Counted from the stretch's first letter, positions 34,966-43,962 are shown. The stretch is DNA of 64,000 bases from Brenneria corticis (GCF_003115855.1 NZ_KZ819072.1:186001-250000); one strand, 5' to 3'. The notes: generated by a model not told the origin, from the sequence alone. Numbers and translations: made by a program.

Positions 34966-35012
34966 ACGCCCGAAAAACAGCGACGGCGGCCAGCCGCGGG
35001 GGTGAAAAGGGG

Positions 35013-35735
35013 TCAGAAAGGGAAAAAAATCAGTTCGATATCATGCTCCGTCACTTTGATCATCGATCCTTCGTGATGCCAGGCGCCCAGCACCGCGCGC
35101 TGCGCGCTGAAATGACCGGCGACGATCTGATGAATGGCCGGACGATGGGTGTGGCCGTGGATCATGACGTTGACCTGATAGTGTTGCAGACGGGCGATAA
35201 CCTGTTGCGGATTGACATCCATAATCTGCTGCGATTTATACTGGTTGGCGCGCTGACTGGTCGAGCGCATTTTTTCCGCGATGCGCAGGCGCAGGCGTAA
35301 AGGCAACAGCAGGAAAAGACGCTGGATCAGCGGATTATGCACCCGGCGGCGAAATTTCTGATAGGCGCGGTCGTCGGTGCACAGCGTGTCGCCATGCAAA
35401 ATCAGTATTCGCCGGCCGTACAGATCCAGCACGTTTTCCGTCGGCAGCAGCGTTAAGCCGCTGCGCCTGGCGAAGCGCCTGCCGAGCAGAAAGTCCCGGT
35501 TGCCGTGCACGAAATAACAGGGAACGCCTTGTTGATGTAATGTCCGCAAGGCGTCGGCGACCGTCGCGTGCAGCGGCTGCGGATCGTCATCGCCGATCCA
35601 GGCGTCAAACAGATCGCCCAGAATATAAAGCGCATCCGCATTTACCGCTTCCTGGCGTAAAAAACGCAGAAAACCGGCGGTGATCGCCGGTTGATAAATG
35701 TTTAAATGCAGGTCGGCAATAAATAGTGTCGCCAT
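35013..35735 (-). CDS. lpxH: UDP-2,3-diacylglucosamine pyrophosphatase
   Basis: LpxH makes lipid X in lipid A biosynthesis, peripheral to the inner membrane. The 240-residue calcineurin-like phosphoesterase has all metal motifs: FIADLHLN (residues 5-12), LGDLFDAWIGDD (about 39-50), VHGNRDFLLG (about 79-88), ILHGDTLCTDD and IHGHTHRPAIH (about 192-202). It is preceded by ppiB with a 10-bp gap, the same arrangement as in E. coli (cysS-ppiB-lpxH-purEK). Confidence 0.96.
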   Translation of the reverse strand: MATLFIADLHLNIYQPAITAGFLRFLRQEAVNADALYILGDLFDAWIGDDDPQPLHATVADALRTLHQQGVPCYFVHGNRDFLLGRRFARRSGLTLLPTENVLDLYGRRILILHGDTLCTDDRAYQKFRRRVHNPLIQRLFLLLPLRLRLRIAEKMRSTSQRANQYKSQQIMDVNPQQVIARLQHYQVNVMIHGHTHRPAIHQIVAGHFSAQRAVLGAWHHEGSMIKVTEHDIELIFFPF

Positions 35736-35745
35736 GCTGCGGCGG

Positions 35746-36240
35746 TTACTCGCTGACGGTAACGCCGGTGATCACCACGTCTTCTTTGGGAACGTCCTGG
35801 TGCATGCCGCTGCGGCCGGTTGCCACGCCTTTGATTTTATCCACCACGTCCATACCTTCAGCCACTTCGGCGAATACGCAGTAGCCCCAGCCGTCCGCAC
35901 GCTCTGAACGGAAGTTCAGGAAGTCGTTGTCAACCACGTTGATAAAGAACTGCGCGGTGGCGGAGTGCGGATCGTTGGTGCGCGCCATTGCCAGCGTGCC
36001 GCGGGTATTTTTCAAGCCGTTGTTGGCTTCGTTTTTAATCGCGGCCTGGGTTTCCTTCTGTTGCATGCCGGGAGCGAAACCGCCGCCCTGGATCATAAAC
36101 CCATTGATAACACGGTGAAAAATGGTGTTGTCGTAAAAACCGCTGCGGCAGTAATTCAGAAAGTTTTCCACGGTAGCCGGCGCTTTGTCGGCGAAAGTGT
36201 TAATGACGATATCGCCGTGGTTGGTATGAAACGTGATCAT
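35746..36240 (-). CDS. ppiB: Cytoplasmic peptidyl-prolyl isomerase B
   Basis: This is a 164-residue cyclophilin from the ATG at 36240 (MITFHTNHGDIVINTF). The frame is open further upstream, but only this start matches the family length. Cyclophilin active-site residues lie in FHRVINGFMIQGGGF, MARTNDPHSATAQFFINV and GWGYCVFAEVAEGMDVVDKI. It has no signal peptide, which marks it as the cytoplasmic PpiB rather than PpiA. Confidence 0.96.
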   Translation of the reverse strand: MITFHTNHGDIVINTFADKAPATVENFLNYCRSGFYDNTIFHRVINGFMIQGGGFAPGMQQKETQAAIKNEANNGLKNTRGTLAMARTNDPHSATAQFFINVVDNDFLNFRSERADGWGYCVFAEVAEGMDVVDKIKGVATGRSGMHQDVPKEDVVITGVTVSE

Positions 36241-36572
36241 AGTAATAAGCCCTACATAGCCTTGGTAATGAACAACGACGCTCACAAAATGCGGTGAACA
36301 ATCAAGAGCGCTCTTATAACATAACTGGCTTGCCGAGTCAGTACAGGCTGGCGCATAACCTGGGGGGAGCGCGGTCAATCAGCGCGCGATATCGCGCTTG
36401 TCCAAATAAACTGATTTAATATCAAAAAGTTAGTTAAGTTATTTGAATGAGATTTTTATTGCGCCAGATCACTGTTTTTCATAATTTGCTTGTCGTTTGT
36501 TTGTCACCCGGATTAGTCTGAGAGCGATTCTTATTACCCTTAAATAACACTAAATCAATAGATAGGTGAATT

Positions 36573-36995
36573 ATGCTGAACAGTATTAATCGAGTATTGG
36601 ATAAACCCGATTTCGGGAAGTTGTTACTGCGCGTGTCGTTCAGTATCCTGATGCTGTTTCACGGCTGGCACAAGGTCCATAGCGGCATTGGCGGCGTGCA
36701 GAAAATGCTGGTGGAAGCGGGTATTCCAACATTCGTCGGTTATGGCGTCTATGTCGGTGAAGTCATCATTCCGATTCTGTTGATTCTGGGCATTTTCACC
36801 CGTCCCGCCGCGTTGATTTTTTCCTTCACCATGCTGACCGCCGCGTTTCTGGCGAATCCGAACGATTTATTCGTACTGACTAAAACCGGCGCGTGGATCG
36901 CGGAACCGGCGGCGGTATTCTTCTTTGCCGGCCTGGCTATCGCTTTCCTCGGCAGCGGCAGATATTCGGTGGTCTCCAATCCGCGCTGGCGCTGA
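36573..36995 (+). CDS. DoxX-family inner-membrane protein
   Basis: This 140-residue protein has four membrane helices and the DoxX signature. LLLRVSFSILMLFHGWHKV near residues 17-35 is followed by GVYVGEVIIPILLILGIFTRPAAL and a C-terminal AVFFFAGLAIAFLGSGRYS. Relatives are associated with redox or thiosulfate/quinone chemistry, but most have no proven role. It is monocistronic, with GATAGG before the start and a clean terminator after it. Confidence 0.8.
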   Translation: MLNSINRVLDKPDFGKLLLRVSFSILMLFHGWHKVHSGIGGVQKMLVEAGIPTFVGYGVYVGEVIIPILLILGIFTRPAALIFSFTMLTAAFLANPNDLFVLTKTGAWIAEPAAVFFFAGLAIAFLGSGRYSVVSNPRWR

Positions 36996-37032
36996 CGGCA
37001 TTTGCGCCGTCGCCACGGCAGTTTTGTTCCCG

Positions 37033-37056
37033 GCCCGGATAATTCCGGGCTTTTTT
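37033..37056 (+). terminator. Terminator of the doxX-family gene
   Basis: GCCCGGA/TCCGGGC with loop TAAT is followed by six T. Confidence 0.85.
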
Positions 37057-37109
37057 GCGGCGCGCCATCCCTGACCGCCGCCCTGACGGGCCGTCCCGGG
37101 GACGACGTC

Positions 37110-37133
37110 AAAAAACGCTCCCGGCGTTTTTTT
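37110..37133. terminator. Second hairpin with A/T tracts
   Basis: AAAAAACGC pairs with GCGTTTTTT around TCCCG, an A-run/T-run hairpin that could terminate in either direction, between the doxX-family gene and cysS. Confidence 0.6.
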
Positions 37134-37303
37134 AGCGCTATTCCTTAGCGGTTATCCGTTTATTCCTTTGCGTCAGTCTTGCAATAGCGCAGGGTTCAGG
37201 TTTCAATACGCCGTCAGGGTTGTAAAGCCCTTGGCAAAATGATGTTACTCACGCTTACAGCGAACGATGATCCACCTATCCTGCGAATACCATGGAATGC
37301 CTG

Positions 37304-38689
37304 ATGCTAAAGATTTTTAATACGCTGAGTCGCCAAAAAGAGGAATTCAAACCTATCCACGCTGGTCAAGTCGGGATGTATGTTTGCGGGATCACCGTTT
37401 ATGACCTGTGTCATATTGGCCACGGGCGTACTTTTGTGGCGTTTGACGTGGTGGCGCGGTATTTACGCTATTTGGGATATTCGCTGAAATACGTGCGCAA
37501 CGTTACCGATATTGACGATAAAATCATTAAGCGGGCGGCGGAAAATGGTGAAACCTGCGATCAACTCACCACCCGGATGATCGCCGAAATGCACGCCGAC
37601 TTTGATGCGTTGAATATTTTACGTCCGGATGAAGAGCCGCGCGCCACCCATCATATTGCCGAAATCATCGAACTGGTTGAAACGCTGATTGCCCGACGCC
37701 ACGCCTATGTGGCAAGCAACGGCGACGTGATGTTTTCCGTCGCCACCGCCCGCGGCTACGGCGCGCTCTCCCGTCAGGATCTGGATCAGCTCCAGGCCGG
37801 CGCGCGGGTAGAGATTACGGAAGTTAAGCATAACCCGATGGACTTCGTGTTGTGGAAAAAGTCCAAACCCGGCGAGCCGCACTGGTCTTCGCCGTGGGGC
37901 GAAGGGCGCCCCGGCTGGCATATCGAATGTTCGGCGATGAACTGCAAACAGCTGGGCGAACATTTTGATATTCACGGCGGCGGTTCGGATCTGATGTTCC
38001 CGCATCATGAAAACGAAATCGCCCAATCCACCAGCGCGCACGACGGCCCGTACGTGAACTATTGGATGCATTCCGGCATGGTGATGGTCGACCGGGAGAA
38101 AATGTCGAAATCGCTCAACAACTTCTTCACCGTGCGCGACGTGCTGGCCTATTACGATCCTGAGACCGTGCGCTATTTCCTGATGTCGGGCCACTACCGC
38201 AGCCAACTGAACTACAGCGAAGAAAACCTGAAACAGGCGCGTTCCGCGCTGGAGAGGCTGTACACCGCGTTGCGCGGTACGGACGGCAGCGTTGAAGCGC
38301 AGGGGGGGGAGATATTCGTCGCCCGTTTCCGTGAGGCGATGGACGATGATTTCAATACTCCGGAAGCCTATTCCGTATTGTTCGATATGGCGCGGGATAT
38401 TAACCGCCTGAAGACGGAAGACCCGCATGCGGCCAATCAGCTGGCGTCGGAGCTGCGTAAGCTGGCGAAAGTGCTCGGCCTGCTGGAGCAGGACCCGGAA
38501 GTGTTCCTGCAAAGCGGCGCGCAGACCGATGACGCCGAAGTCAGGGAGATCGAAGGGCTGATTAAACAGCGTAAGGACGCCCGTCAGGCAAAAGACTGGG
38601 CGCTGGCGGACCAGGCGCGCGACCGGCTGAATGAGATGGGCATTATTCTGGAAGACGGGCCGCAGGGAACCATCTGGCGCCGTAAGTAA
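37304..38689 (+). CDS. cysS: Cysteinyl-tRNA synthetase
   Basis: This class I aminoacyl-tRNA synthetase charges tRNA-Cys. It has 461 residues from the ATG at 37304 (MLKIFNTL), matching E. coli CysS. A start four codons earlier is open but not in the family. It shows the zinc/substrate motif VCGITVYDLCHIGHGRT with the HIGH signature, ECSAMNCKQLG and MFPHHENEIAQS (zinc ligands), and the KMSKS loop in REKMSKSLNNFF. The C-terminal anticodon-binding domain is complete. A strong terminator follows. Confidence 0.98.
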   Translation: MLKIFNTLSRQKEEFKPIHAGQVGMYVCGITVYDLCHIGHGRTFVAFDVVARYLRYLGYSLKYVRNVTDIDDKIIKRAAENGETCDQLTTRMIAEMHADFDALNILRPDEEPRATHHIAEIIELVETLIARRHAYVASNGDVMFSVATARGYGALSRQDLDQLQAGARVEITEVKHNPMDFVLWKKSKPGEPHWSSPWGEGRPGWHIECSAMNCKQLGEHFDIHGGGSDLMFPHHENEIAQSTSAHDGPYVNYWMHSGMVMVDREKMSKSLNNFFTVRDVLAYYDPETVRYFLMSGHYRSQLNYSEENLKQARSALERLYTALRGTDGSVEAQGGEIFVARFREAMDDDFNTPEAYSVLFDMARDINRLKTEDPHAANQLASELRKLAKVLGLLEQDPEVFLQSGAQTDDAEVREIEGLIKQRKDARQAKDWALADQARDRLNEMGIILEDGPQGTIWRRK

Positions 38690-38715
38690 TTCGTTGCCGC
38701 TTTAGCAAAATAGAA

Positions 38716-38746
38716 CCCCGCCGAAGCGCTATCGGCGGGGTTTTTT
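38716..38746 (+). terminator. cysS terminator
   Basis: An 8-bp perfect stem CCCCGCCG/CGGCGGGG with a 9-base loop is followed by TTTTTT, directly after cysS. Confidence 0.9.
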
Positions 38747-38757
38747 ATGCGAACATC

Positions 38758-38970
38758 CTAGGCGCTGACTTCCACCGCGGCGCCGTCAAACCGCACTTGC
38801 TGACCGGCAACGATTTTGCAGCGCTTGCGCGTCTCCGTTTGCCCGTCGACGGTGACCTCTCCCGCGGCAATCGCCACTTTGGCCGCGGCGCCGCTTTCAC
38901 TCCAGCCCAGCAGTTTCAGTAAATCGCACAGTTCAACGTGCGGGTGATCGTCGAGATGAAAAATTTCCAT
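38758..38970 (-). CDS. ybcJ: YbcJ, S4-domain RNA-binding protein
   Basis: This is a 70-residue protein made of one S4-type RNA-binding domain. HPHVELCDLLKLLGWSESGA and ETRKRCKIVAGQQVRFDG match E. coli YbcJ almost residue for residue. It is encoded 31 bp after folD on the same strand, as in E. coli. AGGAAATT precedes the ATG. A role around ribosomes or structured RNA is assumed from the domain. Confidence 0.92.
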   Translation of the reverse strand: MEIFHLDDHPHVELCDLLKLLGWSESGAAAKVAIAAGEVTVDGQTETRKRCKIVAGQQVRFDGAAVEVSA

Positions 38971-39001
38971 AATTTCCTGATTTATATGCGTTAAGTATGT
39001 A

Positions 39002-39868
39002 TTACCGCGCGGCGTTATCGTGATACTCCTCGCAGGCCTGCAAGGTGTTCTGAATCAAGGTCGCGACCGTCATCGGTCCGACGCCCCCCGGCACCGGGCT
39101 GATATATGACGCCTTTTCCCGGGCGCCGTCGTAGTCGACGTCGCCGACCACCCTGCCGCTTTCCAGACGGTTGATGCCGACGTCCAGCACGATGGCGCCG
39201 GGTTTGATCCATTCGCCGGGAATAAAGCCGGGTTTACCCACGGCGACCACCAGCAGATCGGCGTTTTCAATATGGTGGCGCAGATTCTTGGTGAAACGGT
39301 GAGTCACCGTGGTGGTGCAGCCGGCCAGCAGCAGTTCCAGGCTCATCGGGCGGCCGACGATATTGGAGGCGCCGACGACGACGGCGTTCAGGCCGAAGGT
39401 GTCGATATTGTAGCGCTCCAGCAGCGTGATGATTCCACGCGGCGTACAGGCCCGCAGCAGCGGCGCGCGCTGGCAAAGACGCCCGACGTTATACGGATGG
39501 AAGCCGTCGACATCCTTATCGGGCGCGATGCGCTCAATCACCTTGGTGTTATCAATGCCTTCCGGCAGCGGAAGCTGAACCAGAATGCCGTCAATGGCGT
39601 TGTCCGCGTTAAGCTGGTCGATTAACCCCAGCAATTCGGATTCCGTCGTCGTGGACGGTAAGTCATAAGAACGTGAGATAAAGCCGACTTCTTCGCAGAC
39701 CTTGCGTTTGCTGGCGACATAAATCTGTGACGCCGGATGCTCTCCAACCAGGATAACCGCCAGACCCGGCGCACGTTTACCCGCGGCCAGGCGCTGTTTT
39801 ACCTGCGCAGCGACTTCGTCTTTAACCTGCTGCGCAATCGTTTTACCATCAATAATCTTTGCTGCCAT
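39002..39868 (-). CDS. folD: Bifunctional methylene-THF dehydrogenase/cyclohydrolase
   Basis: FolD interconverts 5,10-methylene- and 10-formyl-tetrahydrofolate with NADP. The 288-residue protein shows VGEHPASQIYVASKRKVCEEVGF with the catalytic Tyr50-type and Lys54-type residues, ILVQLPLPEGID, and DVDGFHPYNVGRL. The Rossmann segment VVGASNIVGRPM and the C-terminal PVPGGVGPMTVATLIQNT complete the family pattern. Confidence 0.97.
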   Translation of the reverse strand: MAAKIIDGKTIAQQVKDEVAAQVKQRLAAGKRAPGLAVILVGEHPASQIYVASKRKVCEEVGFISRSYDLPSTTTESELLGLIDQLNADNAIDGILVQLPLPEGIDNTKVIERIAPDKDVDGFHPYNVGRLCQRAPLLRACTPRGIITLLERYNIDTFGLNAVVVGASNIVGRPMSLELLLAGCTTTVTHRFTKNLRHHIENADLLVVAVGKPGFIPGEWIKPGAIVLDVGINRLESGRVVGDVDYDGAREKASYISPVPGGVGPMTVATLIQNTLQACEEYHDNAAR

Positions 39869-40001
39869 CTGAGATGAGATCCATCAATTTTAAATGCGGG
39901 GGAAGTGGCGCTATTTTGTCAGAAGCCGCGCGCGCTGTCAGGCATTGTGTAAAGATAATCATAACAATGGCGGCAACTCTGGGCCGCCGCCATGGCGCCA
40001 T

Positions 40002-41279
40002 CTACCTTGTCAGCACCAGTTTTCGACGTTGTTGATGCCAGCGCCAGCCGCGTTGACCTCCATCAATCCGTACGCCCCCAAGCCAGCGTTCAGCCGGATA
40101 ACAGTTCATCCAGTCCAGACGATTGGCCAGCAATGCCCGGCCAACCTCGCTCAGACTCAGGACGCCCGAGGCCGCATCCAGCGACAGCGCGGGTTCCGGC
40201 GCCAGCCTCAGCCCGTCGATAATGTCGTCCAGCATGATATCGCCCAGCCAGGGCAAGGGATCATGGTGTTCCGTCAGGGTGTGAAAAAGCTGCTTTGGAG
40301 TGTGTGGACGTTCCGCCAGACAGCGCAGCGCCAGTTGTTCAGTCAGGCCCAGTCCATTCTCTATGCCGGGAAACTCCTGGCAATGGCGCAGTAGCGCCTG
40401 CGGCATAAAGGGAAGGTCGGCGGCAACCGCTGTCGCCAGCGACAGCAACGTCGAGGGATTATCCGAACGCAACCGTTCCCACACCTGACGGCCCAGACGG
40501 CATTGCAGCGGGGTAACGGGCTGACGAGTCTGCCACAGCAGCAGCAAAGCTTCGGTCGGCAACTGGCCGAGGCCGAGAAAACGGCGGCTGCCGGGATAGC
40601 GATCGACGGTGACCATTTCGAGCAGCGGAGCAGGGTGCGCGTCGAAATGCGCCAGACAGCGCGCCAGAATCAGCTGATCGTAGCTGTCATGTTCAAACCA
40701 TAATACGATGCGCCGATAATTTTCGCCGGCGGATAACAGCGTGCGTTCCTCCTGTTCACGCTGTTGCAGAAGTTGTTGCCGGCTGATGCCCATGCGCGAG
40801 GTATAGTGGCTGGCAAGAAACGCTACCCGCTGCGGCAGCCAGTCGTCGCTGGCAAGCACTGGACCCTGACAAAAAGGATCGCTATAGGCCAGATAGTCGC
40901 CCTGGAATCCGGCCTGCCGCAGCGGCTGCTGAATGTCCGAACCACAGCGGATATGTAAGGTGGAGAGCGCGTGATCCGGCGCGCTGCTCTGGGCGTCGAT
41001 CACCTTTCTGGCGTGCGTCATCGCTTCCACATGCGCTTTCAATCTGGGCCAGCTTGGCAACCCTAATTCCTGGGCGATGATCCACTGCGCGTCGCTTAGT
41101 CGGCCGTACCGTTCCGCCAATTGCGCTGGCGTTAAATCGGGGCGGTAACGGCGAAAGCGGGCAATTGCCTCGGGATGAGATTGCCTGATGGCATCGCGCA
41201 GCGCTTTGGCGCGTTTACGCTGTTGCTCAAGATTAATGCGAAAGGGTGAGGATAATACGGAAGATTGGGATGACGTCAT
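40002..41279 (-). CDS. DUF1835-domain protein
   Basis: This is a 425-residue cytoplasmic protein from the ATG at 41279, which follows AGGGGCG; the frame extends further without a ribosome site. The N-terminal 90 residues are helical and basic (INLEQQRKRAKALRDAIRQ then PAQLAERYGRLSDAQWIIAQELGLPSWPRLKAHVEAM), resembling the ankyrin/sigma-like N-terminal helices found in this group. Residues from about 105 form the DUF1835 fold (STLHIRCGSDIQQPLRQAGF, LAYSDPFCQGPV, RRIVLWFEHDSYDQLILARCL). The C-terminal half carries another helical domain. No enzymatic function is proven for the family. Monocistronic. Confidence 0.75.
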   Translation of the reverse strand: MTSSQSSVLSSPFRINLEQQRKRAKALRDAIRQSHPEAIARFRRYRPDLTPAQLAERYGRLSDAQWIIAQELGLPSWPRLKAHVEAMTHARKVIDAQSSAPDHALSTLHIRCGSDIQQPLRQAGFQGDYLAYSDPFCQGPVLASDDWLPQRVAFLASHYTSRMGISRQQLLQQREQEERTLLSAGENYRRIVLWFEHDSYDQLILARCLAHFDAHPAPLLEMVTVDRYPGSRRFLGLGQLPTEALLLLWQTRQPVTPLQCRLGRQVWERLRSDNPSTLLSLATAVAADLPFMPQALLRHCQEFPGIENGLGLTEQLALRCLAERPHTPKQLFHTLTEHHDPLPWLGDIMLDDIIDGLRLAPEPALSLDAASGVLSLSEVGRALLANRLDWMNCYPAERWLGGVRIDGGQRGWRWHQQRRKLVLTR

Positions 41280-41745
41280 GGTTGCGCCCCTTTTCCAAGG
41301 TCCGAGTCCGCCGGTCAGACAGAAAAGGGAAAGCCGTATGGCATACCGATTCATCGATCATGGGCGCAGCCCTTCCCGCGGACAAGGTGGCGCTGATCGC
41401 GCCTCCAGCACGTTAGCAAAGCGTCATATAACTTTCAATGGTCGTGTGTTGCGCCAGGGCGGTCATCGTTTTCCGTTACCGTCGCTAAAATCCCGCCCGT
41501 CCGCCATTGCGGTCAATATTTATACCGCCAGGTTACATTAATCATGCTAATTATTTTTTTGCCTTATTTGTTGCCACAAATAGTCATGTATATAATCACA
41601 TTCTTTATTTTATCTGATTTTGGTGCGCTTTTTATTCATCCTTTCATTTTTAAAATCACGGCTATACTTTAAATGATTTAATGTATTTACGGTGTTTTAC
41701 AATACGCCGACAGCATAAAACTGACGGCTTAACAGGAGTTTGGGT
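41280..41745. other. Intergenic region before the membrane protein gene
   Basis: No gene is supported. The right half (41540-41700) is A/T-rich and includes a plausible -10 (TATACT, near 41663) for the downstream membrane-protein gene. The left half is G/C-rich without clear signals. Confidence 0.45.
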
Positions 41746-42780
41746 ATGAGCGTTACGAATGAATTGCACGTGGCAAAAAAAATATCATGGGGGAGCATTA
41801 TTGGCGGCGTCATCACCGTGTTAGCCGTCTCGTTATTACTCTCTACGCTTGGCACCAGCCTGGGTTTTTCGATTGTTGATCCGCTGTCCGACCATCCGGT
41901 TGACGGCGTCGGGAGCACGGTATTGGTTTGGTCCGCCGTTTCCATCATCATCAGCCTGGCGATAGGGGCATTTATTGCCGGTCGACTGGCGGCAATGGAT
42001 GGTTTGATTCACGGTTTCCTTGTCTGGGCGACGGCGCTTATCGTTGCCGCTATTTTAGGCAGCGCACTGCTGGGCGGCGCGGTAAAGGCGACCGGCAGCG
42101 CGTTGGGGTCGGTGGCCTCGCTAACCGGTAACGTTATCTCCGGCGCCGGTTCCGCCGTAGGCGGCGGTTTGCAGGGGATGGCCAATATCGGCGGACAGGC
42201 GTTTGATAATCTGAATCTGGACACCGAGCTGCAACCTGAAGCGATGACCAACGAAGTGGCCGCGGCCTTACGTAAAAGCAATATCGCCTCATTGCAGCCG
42301 GACTTTATGCAAACGCAGTTGCAGGGCGCCAAAAAGGAAATCGGCGAAGCGGTAAAAGCGCTGGCCATCAACCCCAATAACAGCGATGCCGTTATCCAGA
42401 CGCTGACCGACAAGCTGAAAAAACGCGGCGAAGCGTTAACGCAAGACGTCGATCGCGACAGCTTGACCAGGGCGCTGGCTGAAAACACCTCAATGTCGCA
42501 GGAAGAAGTGAATAAAACCGTTGATAACCTGATTGCCGCCAAGCAGAAAACGGCGCAGTTGGTCGAGCAGCGCCTGAATGACGTTGAAGCCGGTATCGAA
42601 CAGGCAAAACAGCAGTATGCCGAACTGAAACAGGCCGCCCGTGAAGAGGCCGCCGTCGCCGCTTCCGCCATGGCTCGTGCCGCGTTGTGGTCTTTCTTTG
42701 CCTTGCTGATTGGCGCGGTCGTCAGCGCGCTGGCGGGACTGTGGGGCGTTAAAACCTGCAACAGACACTTTGTGCGTTAA
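41746..42780 (+). CDS. Membrane protein with glycine-rich and coiled-coil middle
   Basis: This 344-residue protein has no assigned function. I place the start at 41746 because AGGAG lies eight bases before it. Three membrane helices come first: residues about 14-38 (SIIGGVITVLAVSLLLSTLG), 57-80 (STVLVWSAVSIIISLAIGAF) and 86-112 (LIHGFLVWATALIVAAILGS). A Gly/Ser/Ala-rich segment follows (about 112-150, GSALGSVASLTGNVISGAGS), then a helical charged region with coiled-coil character (about 170-310). A final membrane helix is near 312-335 (WSFFALLIGAVVSALAGLW). The hairpin of helices plus a long soluble loop suggests a membrane-shaping or stress-related protein; that is speculation. Confidence 0.7.
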   Translation: MSVTNELHVAKKISWGSIIGGVITVLAVSLLLSTLGTSLGFSIVDPLSDHPVDGVGSTVLVWSAVSIIISLAIGAFIAGRLAAMDGLIHGFLVWATALIVAAILGSALLGGAVKATGSALGSVASLTGNVISGAGSAVGGGLQGMANIGGQAFDNLNLDTELQPEAMTNEVAAALRKSNIASLQPDFMQTQLQGAKKEIGEAVKALAINPNNSDAVIQTLTDKLKKRGEALTQDVDRDSLTRALAENTSMSQEEVNKTVDNLIAAKQKTAQLVEQRLNDVEAGIEQAKQQYAELKQAAREEAAVAASAMARAALWSFFALLIGAVVSALAGLWGVKTCNRHFVR

Positions 42781-43210
42781 CCTGGCCGGTCGGTTAAAAA
42801 CGCCGGCGGGGCGCCGCACCGCCATCAGTTAAACATGTGAGATATCCTCACCACGGGGCAGGTCGGGTAAATGGAGACCGCGCCCCGTGTTTCCCTCCTT
42901 ACCGGACTTGAATACGCCATCGCGCGATTCGGTATTGTACAAACTAATCTATTATTACATTCACTAGCCTGGATATTGACGAACGTGGCTTCCCCGCCAT
43001 CAAACCGTCGGTTGCCGCGCGTCTGGCCTGGCTGATTTTTATCGTATCTTCGATGACTCTCTCATTTACGTGGTGGATTTTTTAAGCAATTGTGATGGGA
43101 TATTTGTAATATTATGAACAAATAGTGCGCAAACCACGTAGCTAAAGGAGGAGAAGGCTCTACCACGATGTTTACTTCAGGAGGCCGATAAATGACCGGA
43201 GGTAAAGAAA
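42781..43210. other. Gap between membrane protein gene and orphan PTS IIA
   Basis: An inverted repeat CACGGGGC (42852-42859)/GCCCCGTG (42882-42889) may end the upstream transcript. At 42945-43085 the plus strand reads a frame without a usual start codon whose last residues (KPSVAARLAWLIFIVSSMTL, then a Trp-Trp-rich end) look like the C-terminal membrane helix of a lost gene. I could not name it. Confidence 0.4.
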
Positions 43211-43522
43211 ATGGACATAGAAACCCGGATGATTGAGTTGATTGTTCAGTCTGGAGAAGCGCGTTCCTGCGCGATGGAGGCTTTGCGCTCTTCCCGCAGG
43301 AGGGAGTGGGAGCAGGTGGATCAGCTATTGAAGATGGCCGCAACGGCCGTTCGTAAAGCGCAGTCTATCCAGACGGAATTTATTAGCGGCAATGGAAATA
43401 AGGAAAAAATCAACCTCGACCTGATTATCGTCCATGCTCAGGATCACCTGATGAATGCGATATTGTGCCGCGAACTGACTGAAGAAATTATTGCGCTTAG
43501 AAAAGAGTTATACGCCCCATAG
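43211..43522 (+). CDS. Orphan PTS lactose/cellobiose-type EIIA
   Basis: This 103-residue protein is a complete EIIA domain of the lactose/cellobiose (ChbA/LacF) family. A three-helix bundle begins with ETRMIELIVQSGEARSCAME and ends with VHAQDHLMNAILCRELTEEI. His75 in HAQDH is the phosphorylation site and the adjacent Asp is the family metal ligand. GGAGG precedes the ATG. There is no IIB, IIC or glycosidase gene next to it, so it is an orphan. It could serve a transporter elsewhere or be a remnant of a chb-like operon. Confidence 0.85.
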   Translation: MDIETRMIELIVQSGEARSCAMEALRSSRRREWEQVDQLLKMAATAVRKAQSIQTEFISGNGNKEKINLDLIIVHAQDHLMNAILCRELTEEIIALRKELYAP

Positions 43523-43960
43523 ATTAGTAAGGCGGCAAGCGAGCGAATCCCCAGGCGCTGGCTATTCAATGCGTACCGGGCGCGATGATGACGCCTTGGT
43601 CAACGCTTTTCTTACGGCGGCGCGCCGACAAGCCGCGAGTTGGAACCTTCCCTGGAGCAAGCCATCGATAAACGGCGCGCCAGCGCAGTTATGCGTTTTG
43701 CTCGTCGGCGAAACACCCTCCCTGGTTTTTCACCCATAAATTTAAAGTATGGTCGCCTCGTCACAATATAAATCGCTGTAAAATCGCTGCTGAAACAACC
43801 TTTGAACCATTTATGCGGAAATTGATGGAACATTGAAGTTAAAAGCAGCAATGCCGCAGTGATTTTGTTGAGATCGCCGAATTTCCCCGTTTTATCCACC
43901 GTATTGACAGCGCATTCTTCCCATGGTCTTTTTGAACCAATTGAGAATTGGGATGAACCA
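43523..43960. other. Gap between PTS IIA and the GntR regulator
   Basis: Nothing recognisable is encoded. A short open frame at 43491-43739 overlaps the IIA gene and has no ribosome site or family match. The right end holds the operator-like repeats near the regulator start. Confidence 0.45.
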
Positions 43961-43962
43961 AT
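43937..43962. promoter_or_regulatory. Inverted repeats overlapping the GntR regulator start
   Basis: CCAATTGAGAATTGG (43937-43951) is a perfect inverted repeat with a 3-base centre, and a third half-site CCAAT (43958-43962) overlaps the ATG. This is a likely autoregulatory operator for the GntR protein, though promoter position is not established. Confidence 0.5.

Larger units (their letters stand above)
36996..37303. other. doxX-cysS intergenic region
   Basis: Two terminator hairpins (listed separately) occupy the left half. The right half is the cysS promoter region, with no other recognisable element. Confidence 0.5.

Noticed and set aside
37619..38512. 297-codon open frame opposite cysS
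   Set aside because: Antisense to an essential tRNA synthetase; composition is that of a mirror frame.
43491..43739. 82-codon open frame overlapping the end of the orphan PTS IIA gene
   Set aside because: No Shine-Dalgarno, no similarity, and overlap with the end of the IIA gene in another frame.
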